From the NCBI GenBank assembly GCA_023144715.1, contig JAGLFC010000129.1:1-5420 (forward strand): DNA of 5,420 nucleotides. Reading direction: 5' to 3'. This DNA comes from Gammaproteobacteria bacterium (GTDB taxonomy: Bacteria > Pseudomonadota > Gammaproteobacteria > GRL18). Under the pieces are notes generated by a model, which saw only the letters and a list, made by a program, of their open reading frames with translations, made no database searches and was not told the origin of the DNA. How positions within the stretch are numbered: the first letter of the stretch is position 1; the number at the start of each line of letters is the position of its first letter. This document shows, in pieces, positions 1 through 5,420 of the stretch. The position numbers and the translations under genes were made by a program.

Positions 1-606
1 GTCAATGCAAATACTTATGCGGCCTTTGCCTATGCTTTACATGTGGTATATGGAAAAGATGCCATTAAAGAACCCTCTAAAGAGCGTGTTTTTAAATTGA
101 TTAATTGGGTGATGGGTCAGCAACAAAAAGAAGGTTCTTGGTATTATTATGCAGATAATGATGCAGGAAATTTTATTGATTGCTTTCATTCTTGCTTTAT
201 AATAAAAAATTTATTAAAAGTTAGAAAATTATTAACGATTGAAGATCCTCATTTAGATCACTCTATTAACCATGGCTGGGATTTTATTAAAAATAATTTT
301 TATGATAATAAAAAAGGTTTATGTCAACGTTTTATTAAAAAGGATATAAAAGATCCTTTTGTTTGGGATTTGTACGATCAGGCAGAATATCTTGGTTTAT
401 TAATAGACTTTAATTTGCTTGAAGAAGCAAATATTTTTTCTGAACATACAGAAAAAATATTTAAAAAAGGTGATGATTGGTATTGCAAAATTGATATTTT
501 TGGACGTCGTTGGGGAAAAAATTTTATGCGTTGGGGAATTGTACCTTTTCTTTATCATAAAGCACGCCTTACACGTGCCAATAATGATGCCTTATGTGCG
601 GAATAA
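1..606 (+). CDS. Probable alpha/alpha-toroid polysaccharide-locus protein, C-terminal part (5' end outside window)
   Basis: The reading frame is open from base 1 to the TAA at 604-606, giving 201 residues without a start, so the N-terminus lies upstream. The GTG at 43 is internal: coding-like sequence continues to its left without a break. The protein is rich in aromatic residues and looks all-helical, with recurring helix-loop units: G-S-W-Y-Y-Y at visible residues 45-50, F-I-D-C-F-H-S-C at 58-65, D-L-Y-D-Q-A-E-Y-L at 123-131 and an R-W-G-I-V-P-F segment at 177-183. From memory, a G-S-W-x-Y loop followed by (I/V)-D-x-x-H-(T/S) and a C-terminal R-W motif is typical of alpha/alpha-toroid proteins beside polysaccharide genes, sometimes named VpsJ-like. 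No signal peptide can be judged. Its last 13 nt overlap the asparagine synthetase start, so the two are probably coupled. Enzymatic role is unknown; polymer-modifying enzyme (lyase or epimerase-like) or sugar-binding scaffold are both possible. Confidence 0.72.
   Translation, partial: VNANTYAAFAYALHVVYGKDAIKEPSKERVFKLINWVMGQQQKEGSWYYYADNDAGNFIDCFHSCFIIKNLLKVRKLLTIEDPHLDHSINHGWDFIKNNFYDNKKGLCQRFIKKDIKDPFVWDLYDQAEYLGLLIDFNLLEEANIFSEHTEKIFKKGDDWYCKIDIFGRRWGKNFMRWGIVPFLYHKARLTRANNDALCAE
594..606 (+). other. 13-nt gene overlap, probable translational coupling
   Basis: The ATG of the asparagine synthetase gene lies inside the end of the upstream gene in a different frame, and the upstream TAA follows 8 nt after that ATG. 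The 20 bases before the ATG contain no recognisable Shine-Dalgarno sequence. Reinitiation by ribosomes finishing the upstream gene is therefore the simplest route to translation. The overlap itself is seen directly; the coupling is inferred. Confidence 0.6.
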
Positions 607-2456
607 TTGGCACTATCACAGATTCTAATCAAATAATTGATTGGAATTCAGGACTTGCTTCATTAGCTCATCGAGGCCCTGATGGACAGGGTGAAAAAGT
701 ACTTTTGCTCAATAATATTCAGGTATGGTTGGCACATACAAGGCTTTCTATACTGGACTTATCTCCAGCAGGACACCAACCCATGCAAAGTAAAAATGGT
801 CGTTGGTGGTTAACCTTTAATGGTGAAATTTATAATCATCTTGAGCTACGCCAGTCTCTTCAATGTTCATTTACGTGTCATTCAGATACTGAAACCTTAA
901 TTGAATTAATTGCCCAGCAGGGGATTACTTCAATTTTACCCAAGCTCAATGGTATGTTTGCTTTTGCTGCTTTGGATACGCATAACAATAAACTCTATCT
1001 TGTTCGTGATCCTTATGGTATTAAACCACTGTATTATTTTCAAAAAAATAATACGTTTGCTTTTTCGTCAGAAGTAAAAGCATTGCATAAAATGGGCTTG
1101 CTAGAAGCCGCACCTGATGTAAATGCCTTACAAGGTTTTCTGAGCCTTAGATACGTACCATCTCCCGATACTCTTTGGAAAGGGATTCAACGTTTAAAAC
1201 CAGGACATATTCTTGATCTCAATCTGGACAGTATGGAAGTCAATATTTCTTCTTTTATAAAACCAGTGAGTACGCAGTTTTCTGGAACATTGGAAGAAGC
1301 ATCGAGTGCTTATCAGGGGCAACTTAAAGAAGCTATTGGACGGCAGCTACTCTCTGATGTGCCTGTAGGTGTTTTATTATCAGGTGGTATAGATTCAGCT
1401 TTAGTGGCTGCTATGGCAAAAGATTTAGGACATCAATTACCTTGTTTTACCGTTGGTTTTGGTCAACAACACAGTGAATGTGAAATTTCGGATGCTCAAG
1501 AAACGGCTCAAGTTTTAGGCTTGCCTATTTCCTCTATTGTAGTAACACCAGAAGCCATGCTTGAGGCATTGCCTAATATTGTGAAATCAGTTGAAGAGCC
1601 TTTGGGAACAACCTCTATTATGCCTATGTGGCATTTAGTACAACGTGTTAGAGAAGATGTTACTGTGGTGTTAACAGGTCAGGGAACCGATGAACCTTGG
1701 GGAGGTTATCGACGTTATCAAGTTGAAATGGTACGACGTTTAATGCCGTCTACATCATTTTGGCATTTGCTCAAAAATATAGGAAATATTGCAGGAAGTC
1801 GATTACCTGATGTGTTGGAGCGAGGATTAAGAACCTTACCTGAAGCACAATTAGCCAATCGTGCATTAGAAGCCTGTGCACTTTTTTCTGCCAGTGAGCG
1901 TCAATTATTAACAGGTTCTTCAGATCATGGTGGTACTCTTGATATAATGAATGATTGGATGACTTGGTTAAAACCTTCGGGTTGTAGTGCTGCTGAAAGC
2001 ATGATGCGAGTAGATGCACGGATGAATCTTGCAGATGATTTACTTCTCTATGGTGATAAAATTTCTATGGCAACTTCACTTGAAGCACGTGTCCCTATGC
2101 TTGATATTGAATTGATGAAATTTGTTGAAAGCTTACCATTACACTATCGTGTTACTTTAGGGCGTTCAAAAATAGCCCATAAACAGATGGCGGAACGTTA
2201 CCTCCCATCCTCCATTGTGCATAGAAAAAAGAAAGGGTTTCAAGTGCCTTTTGGAGAATGGTCACGAGGGGCTTGGCGTGACTTTGTAGAAGAGGCTTTG
2301 TTAGCGGATAATGCACCGCATCTTGCTTATTTTAACAAAAAAGGACTGGAAACTCTTTGGCATGAACATCTTACCCAAAAACGTGATCGCAGTCGTCAAA
2401 TATTTGCCTTGCTTATGTTGTCACTTTGGTGGCGTGAAATGGTTTCTATTACATAA
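594..2456 (+). CDS. asnB: Glutamine-hydrolysing asparagine synthetase homologue (class II amidotransferase, AsnB-like)
   Basis: Complete, 620 residues. Family reaction: glutamine hydrolysis in the N-terminal domain supplies ammonia to a C-terminal domain that activates a carboxylate with ATP and forms an amide. The start is fixed by the class II rule that Cys2 becomes the N-terminal nucleophile: the protein begins M-C-G-I-I-G. Glutaminase motifs follow: A-H-R-G-P-D-G (25-31), the R50-L-S-I region, N-G-E (76-78), S-D-T-E (97-100) and R-D-P-Y-G-I-K-P (138-145). The synthetase domain has the ATP-pyrophosphatase loop S-G-G-I-D-S (263-268), G-Q-G-T-D-E-P-W-G-G-Y (362-372), S-L-E-A-R-V-P (495-501) and R-K-K-K-G-F (544-549). 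Length is in the range of locus-associated AsnB proteins and above the roughly 550 residues of E. coli AsnB. The 362-372 motif departs from the usual G-E-G-x-D-E. In this setting it may amidate a sugar acid or other precursor instead of aspartate (inference). It overlaps the upstream gene by 13 nt, and no clear Shine-Dalgarno precedes the ATG. Confidence 0.93.
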   Translation: MCGIIGTITDSNQIIDWNSGLASLAHRGPDGQGEKVLLLNNIQVWLAHTRLSILDLSPAGHQPMQSKNGRWWLTFNGEIYNHLELRQSLQCSFTCHSDTETLIELIAQQGITSILPKLNGMFAFAALDTHNNKLYLVRDPYGIKPLYYFQKNNTFAFSSEVKALHKMGLLEAAPDVNALQGFLSLRYVPSPDTLWKGIQRLKPGHILDLNLDSMEVNISSFIKPVSTQFSGTLEEASSAYQGQLKEAIGRQLLSDVPVGVLLSGGIDSALVAAMAKDLGHQLPCFTVGFGQQHSECEISDAQETAQVLGLPISSIVVTPEAMLEALPNIVKSVEEPLGTTSIMPMWHLVQRVREDVTVVLTGQGTDEPWGGYRRYQVEMVRRLMPSTSFWHLLKNIGNIAGSRLPDVLERGLRTLPEAQLANRALEACALFSASERQLLTGSSDHGGTLDIMNDWMTWLKPSGCSAAESMMRVDARMNLADDLLLYGDKISMATSLEARVPMLDIELMKFVESLPLHYRVTLGRSKIAHKQMAERYLPSSIVHRKKKGFQVPFGEWSRGAWRDFVEEALLADNAPHLAYFNKKGLETLWHEHLTQKRDRSRQIFALLMLSLWWREMVSIT

Positions 2457-2478
2457 ATATTAAATAAAAGTTGGATAA
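2457..2478 (+). other. Short AT-rich intergenic gap, no terminator
   Basis: These 22 bases separate the asparagine synthetase stop from the GTG of the GT26 gene. They hold no inverted repeat with a T-tract and no convincing promoter. The only purine-rich block, GGATAA, sits too close to the GTG to be a normal Shine-Dalgarno. Its last three bases are a TAA in the frame of the next gene, so no longer N-terminus is possible there. Confidence 0.6.
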
Positions 2479-3234
2479 GTGAAAAATTATTCTATAAAAC
2501 GTATTGAAGTCCTTAATTGTCCTATGGATGTGATTTCTATGGATGATACTGTTCATCTCATCGCCGATAGAATTCAACATAAAAATTTTATGCAACATGT
2601 GGTGGTTAATGTGGCTAAAATAATTAATATGCGTAACGATCCTATTTTGAATGAGTCGGTTCGCTCCTGTGAAATTATTAATATTGATGGTATGGGGGTT
2701 TTATTAGGTGCTCGTTTTTTAGGTCATGATATTGCAGAACGAGTGGCAGGTATTGATTTGTTTTATCGTTTATTACAAATGAGTGCGGAGCAAGAATTGC
2801 CTATTTTTTTATTAGGTGCTAAAGATGATATTGTCAACGAGACCTGTCAGCGTATTAAAAAAAAATACCCTACTTTAAAAGTAGCCGGTATTCATCATGG
2901 TTATTTTTGGGATGATGAGGAAGCGGTTGTTAATAAAATACGACAATCAAAGGCACGCTTATTATTTGTCGCCATTACTTCACCTAAAAAAGAAAATTTT
3001 ATTAATCACTGGCAAGATAAATTAGGGGTTGATTTTGTCATGGGTGTGGGTGGTACGTTTGATGTGGTTGCGGGTAAAGTAAAACGTGCACCTGTTTGGA
3101 TGCAAAAGTATGGGTTAGAATGGTTATATCGTGTTATTCAAGAACCTAGAAGGATGTGGAAACGTTATTTAGTCACGAATAGCCAATTTTTATGGTTGGT
3201 CATTAAATCAAAATTAGGTTTAAAAATAAAGTAA
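2479..3234 (+). CDS. WecG/TagA/CpsF family (GT26) glycosyltransferase
   Basis: Complete, 251 residues, close to the roughly 245 of E. coli WecG. Characterised members move N-acetylmannosamine or its uronate from a UDP donor to an undecaprenyl-diphosphate-linked sugar on the cytoplasmic face, an early step in building a polymer. Visible motifs: the N-terminal strand I-E-V-L-N-C-P-M-D (9-17), V-V-N-V-A-K (42-47), I-D-G-M-G-V (69-74) with the likely catalytic Asp70, E-R-V-A-G-I-D-L (87-94), F-L-L-G-A (110-114), S-P-K-K-E (168-172), and the signature from G-V-G-G-T-F-D (189-195) through R-A-P-x-W-M-Q-K to Q-E-P-R-R-M-W-K-R-Y (221-230). That basic tail is the part that in TagA helps membrane docking and completes the active site. 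There are no membrane helices. GTG is the first possible start because an in-frame TAA immediately precedes it; M16 would cut into the first strand. The exact sugar cannot be read from sequence, so wecG or tagA is not assigned. Confidence 0.93.
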   Translation: MKNYSIKRIEVLNCPMDVISMDDTVHLIADRIQHKNFMQHVVVNVAKIINMRNDPILNESVRSCEIINIDGMGVLLGARFLGHDIAERVAGIDLFYRLLQMSAEQELPIFLLGAKDDIVNETCQRIKKKYPTLKVAGIHHGYFWDDEEAVVNKIRQSKARLLFVAITSPKKENFINHWQDKLGVDFVMGVGGTFDVVAGKVKRAPVWMQKYGLEWLYRVIQEPRRMWKRYLVTNSQFLWLVIKSKLGLKIK

Positions 3235-3236
3235 TG
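3232..3236 (+). other. TAATG stop/start overlap
   Basis: The TAA ending the GT26 gene and the ATG of the VanZ-like gene share one A. No Shine-Dalgarno is visible in the A/T-rich bases before it. This arrangement usually reflects termination-reinitiation, so the two proteins are probably made in linked amounts (inference). Confidence 0.65.
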
Positions 3237-4349
3237 AATAAGCAATATGTATACTTACTTATTATTATTTTATTAAGTGGTATCACACTGTTCACTTATC
3301 ATTTTATGGAACGATACCAAATAGTAGGTGATGATTTACTCTTAAATGGTACATTTGATGATGATTTAAATTTTTGGATAATACCTGATATTTTAGATAA
3401 AAAAAGTTCAGTGGATGTGTTTTCTGGGTATTTATTGTTTGCTTCAGCTTCGAGCAATTCATCCGTTAGAGTGTTTCAAGAATTAACAGTTCCCAAGGGA
3501 AAATTTGTTAGATTAATGGCTGATGTCTCAACAATGAATGTTGTGGCAGGAGAAAAAAACTGGCAAAAAGCAAGAGTGTATTTTGTCAATCAAGTCAAAG
3601 GTAAAGATATGTGGCAGTTAAAGCATCATCTTTTTAAATTAGATGAATCACACTCATGGTCATTTTATCAGGAAGAATTTAAAATTCATCCACAGGCTGA
3701 TACATTAAGAATTGCCATTCAATTGCCTCAAGGCGGTGGTGTGATTGCCTTGGATAACCTGTCAGCATTTGTTGTTGAAAAAAAACAAAATGTTCTTTAT
3801 TTTTCATATTTTTTAATATTTTTATGGCTTGTTTTAGCGGTTTTGTGTATTTATTATCTGCGTAAACAAAAACATATTTATCTTTTATTGATGGCCAGTA
3901 GTGCTGTATTGAGCTTAATGCTAATCCCTCATGAATTAAAATTATTAATAATCGACTGGGTACAAACTGCACTTTTTATTGAAAATAAAAACAATATTAT
4001 TGATCTGACTTTCAATCAAACTAATACTATTGAAACAGCAGATACACACGTTCAAGAAAAAAACTTTTATACATTTTTACCATCAACTATCATATTGACT
4101 TGGAGTCAATTAGGGCATTTTTTTATATTCTTTTTTTATACTTTTTTAGTAATGAGCTTTCAAAAAAATAACTTAATAAAATCAATCAGTTTTATCTGTA
4201 TTTTAGCGATGGTCACTGAAATTTTACAGCTATTTACGCCTGATCGTCAAGCAGATATAGTCGATTTTATGGTTAATATAATGGGTATTATGGTTGCAAG
4301 TGTATTATTTTTTTCTATAAAAAGCTTATCAAAATTAAAGAATAAGTAG
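3234..4349 (+). CDS. VanZ-like membrane protein with N-terminal extracytoplasmic beta-sandwich domain
   Basis: Complete, 371 residues, starting at an ATG whose A is the last base of the preceding TAA, so translation is probably coupled. Order of parts: a membrane anchor (about 5-22); a soluble region (about 34-182) opening with L-L-N-G-T-F-D-D-D-L-N-F-W and closing with I-A-L-D-N-L-S, a pattern typical of jelly-roll carbohydrate-binding-like domains; then hydrophobic helices near 188-209, 214-231, 292-309, 314-333 and 345-362. The C-terminal half carries VanZ-family marks: Q-L-G-H-F (292-296), T-E-I-L-Q-L-F (328-334), R338, D344, N348 and G351. Basic stretches R-K-Q-K-H, K-N-N-L-I-K and the K-rich tail place the C-terminus in the cytoplasm and both the soluble domain and the R338/D344 loop outside (positive-inside rule). 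VanZ proteins have no settled biochemical function; VanZ itself gives low-level teicoplanin resistance. A role in polymer export, binding or lipid-carrier handling is inference. An approximately 60-residue polar loop (232-291) splits the helices. Confidence 0.82.
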   Translation: MNKQYVYLLIIILLSGITLFTYHFMERYQIVGDDLLLNGTFDDDLNFWIIPDILDKKSSVDVFSGYLLFASASSNSSVRVFQELTVPKGKFVRLMADVSTMNVVAGEKNWQKARVYFVNQVKGKDMWQLKHHLFKLDESHSWSFYQEEFKIHPQADTLRIAIQLPQGGGVIALDNLSAFVVEKKQNVLYFSYFLIFLWLVLAVLCIYYLRKQKHIYLLLMASSAVLSLMLIPHELKLLIIDWVQTALFIENKNNIIDLTFNQTNTIETADTHVQEKNFYTFLPSTIILTWSQLGHFFIFFFYTFLVMSFQKNNLIKSISFICILAMVTEILQLFTPDRQADIVDFMVNIMGIMVASVLFFSIKSLSKLKNK

Positions 4350-4355
4350 AAAATA

Positions 4356-5420
4356 GTGAAAATTTTTGTAACAGGTACAAGAGGGATTCCAAATATCCCA
4401 GGTGGTATTGAAAGTCATTGTCAACAATTATACCCACTTATTGTTAAACAAGGGCATGAAGTTAAGCTCAGTCGTCGTAAACCCTATGTCAGATCGGATA
4501 CTAATGAAACAAAATTGCAGAATTGGTCAGGTGTACAATTAGTTGATAATTTTGCACCAAAAATAAAAAGTTTAGAAGCACTGGTACATACCTTTATTGC
4601 TATTTTAGAAGCAAAAAAATGGAAGGCTGATATTGTTCATATTCATGCTATTGGTCCTTCTATTATGTCGCCTATTGCTCGTTTATTAGGTTTGAAAGTG
4701 GTTATTACCCATCATGGACCAGATTATAAAAGAGAAAAATGGGGGCAGGTGGCACGTTTTGTTTTACGTGTGGGTGAAAAAATGGGAGGATTATTTGCTC
4801 ATGATATCATCGCTATCTCTCAAGTGATTCAAAAAATTATTAAAAAACATTGTCATCGTGAAAGCCATTTAATTTACAATGGTGTGCAAATACCTAAAAA
4901 AATAGAAAATACTGCTTATATTGAATCATTGAATCTCATTGCTGACAATTATATTATTGCTATAGCACGTTTTGTTCCAGAAAAAGGTTTGCATGATTTA
5001 ATTAACGCATATAAGCACTCAAGCTTAAAATGTAAACTCGTTCTTGTCGGCAGTTCAGATCATGAAGATGATTATAGTCGTCATCTACAAAAAATGGCAA
5101 GCGTTGATCAAAATATTATTTTAACGGGTTATCTTACAGGCAATAAATTAAATCAAATACTGTCTCATGCTAGACTTTTTGTATTACCTTCTTACTTTGA
5201 AGGCTTACCCATCGCATTATTAGAAGCATTAAGTTATGGAATAATGCCTTTAGTCTCTAATATACCCGCAAATTTAGAAGTTGGACTTGATTCTACTTAT
5301 TATTTTCAGTGTAAAAATACAGATGAGTTACACTATAAATTAAAGCAACTCTGGTTTTCTGAATTTAGTATAAAAGATAAAAAACAATTAATTAATCTTG
5401 TTAAAACTAAATACAATTGG
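4356..5420 (+). CDS. GT4-type glycosyltransferase (GT-B fold), C-terminus outside window
   Basis: Open from the GTG at 4356 to the right edge: 355 residues with no stop. GT4 enzymes are retaining transferases that move a sugar from a nucleotide donor to a lipid-linked acceptor, normally on the cytoplasmic side. The N-terminal domain starts directly on the first Rossmann strand, K-I-F-V-T-G-T-R-G-I-P (2-12), then P-G-G-I-E (15-19), which supports the GTG start; H-I-H (95-97) and H-H-G-P-D-Y (119-124) follow. The linker is I-Y-N-G-V (173-177). The C-terminal donor-binding domain has A-R-F-V-P-E-K-G (204-211), with R205 and K210 expected at the nucleotide phosphates, V-L-V-G (228-232 region), L-T-G-Y-L, and the E-x7-E motif with E282 and E290. 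The final K-Y-N-W resembles the Y-x-W near the end of GT4 proteins, so perhaps 10-30 residues are missing. There is no membrane segment. It begins 6 nt after the VanZ-like stop, in the same frame. Donor and acceptor are unknown. Confidence 0.92.
   Translation, partial: MKIFVTGTRGIPNIPGGIESHCQQLYPLIVKQGHEVKLSRRKPYVRSDTNETKLQNWSGVQLVDNFAPKIKSLEALVHTFIAILEAKKWKADIVHIHAIGPSIMSPIARLLGLKVVITHHGPDYKREKWGQVARFVLRVGEKMGGLFAHDIIAISQVIQKIIKKHCHRESHLIYNGVQIPKKIENTAYIESLNLIADNYIIAIARFVPEKGLHDLINAYKHSSLKCKLVLVGSSDHEDDYSRHLQKMASVDQNIILTGYLTGNKLNQILSHARLFVLPSYFEGLPIALLEALSYGIMPLVSNIPANLEVGLDSTYYFQCKNTDELHYKLKQLWFSEFSIKDKKQLINLVKTKYNW

Noticed and set aside
43..45. GTG at 43 as the true start of the first gene
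   Set aside because: The frame is open and protein-like back to base 1, and a 187-residue product would be too short for a toroid fold; it is an internal Val codon of a gene that begins outside the window.
419..628. 69-codon + strand reading frame across the gene 1/gene 2 junction
   Set aside because: It overlaps the end of the toroid-like gene and the start of the AsnB homologue in another frame, has no recognisable domain, and is explained by low stop density in A/T-rich coding sequence.
1771..2019. 82-codon - strand reading frame inside the AsnB homologue
   Set aside because: It lies wholly within a well-supported gene on the other strand and its translation shows no family motif.
2524..2526. 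ATG at 2524 as an alternative start of the GT26 gene
   Set aside because: It would remove the N-terminal I-E-V-L-N-C-P strand that matches the family; the GTG at 2479 keeps it and gives the usual length.
3679..3972. 97-codon - strand reading frame inside the VanZ-like gene
   Set aside because: It is antisense to a gene with clear domain structure, with no motif and no start signal of its own.
3234..4349. Exosortase or PEP-CTERM sorting component in place of the VanZ-like protein
   Set aside because: The exosortase Cys/Arg/His catalytic pattern is not seen in the helices, whereas the T-E-I-L-Q-L-F plus R/D/N/G pattern fits VanZ. No PEP-CTERM tail is present on any protein here.
1..5420. tRNA, rRNA, CRISPR, insertion sequence, riboswitch or intrinsic terminator
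   Set aside because: The window is almost entirely coding, the largest gap is 22 bases, and I found no regularly spaced repeats, transposase motifs, terminal inverted repeats or hairpin-plus-T-tract. Weak internal promoters cannot be excluded by eye.

Overview
The window looks like the inside of a bacterial surface-polysaccharide (exopolysaccharide, capsule or O-antigen) biosynthesis locus. Five protein genes, all on the + strand, fill almost every base. The first is cut by the left edge and the last by the right edge. The DNA is AT-rich, and no promoter, terminator, RNA gene, mobile element or CRISPR array is visible. The inferred membrane topology and the protein families fit a Gram-negative bacterium with a moderately AT-rich genome. 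A gammaproteobacterium (for example Methylococcales or Thiotrichales-like) is my best guess, but this rests on family resemblance only.

Layout: (1) 1-606, the C-terminal 201 residues of a probable alpha/alpha-toroid protein of a type found in polysaccharide clusters. (2) 594-2456, a complete class II, glutamine-hydrolysing asparagine synthetase homologue (AsnB-like) that overlaps gene 1 by 13 nt. (3) 2479-3234, a complete WecG/TagA/CpsF (GT26) glycosyltransferase. (4) 3234-4349, a membrane protein that joins an N-terminal membrane anchor, a predicted extracytoplasmic beta-sandwich (carbohydrate-binding-like) domain and a C-terminal VanZ-like membrane domain; its ATG shares one base with the preceding TAA. 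(5) 4356-5420, a GT4-type glycosyltransferase that is still open at the right edge and probably lacks only a short C-terminus.

How they may work together (inference): the GT26 and GT4 enzymes would add sugars to an undecaprenyl-linked repeat unit on the cytoplasmic face. The AsnB-like enzyme may amidate a carboxylated sugar or precursor rather than make free asparagine. The VanZ fusion would act at the outer face of the inner membrane, and the toroid protein may process or bind the polymer. Overlaps of 13 nt and 1 nt and gaps of 22 nt and 6 nt indicate one co-transcribed unit with translational coupling. None of the four visible starts has a strong Shine-Dalgarno sequence, and two are GTG.

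The points most worth a second look are the VanZ/beta-sandwich fusion, the Glu-to-Gln change in the AsnB synthetase motif, the altered active-site motif in the GT26 enzyme, and the fact that genes 4 and 5 lie in the same frame, separated by a single TAG. I see no clear sign of an entirely new type of system.
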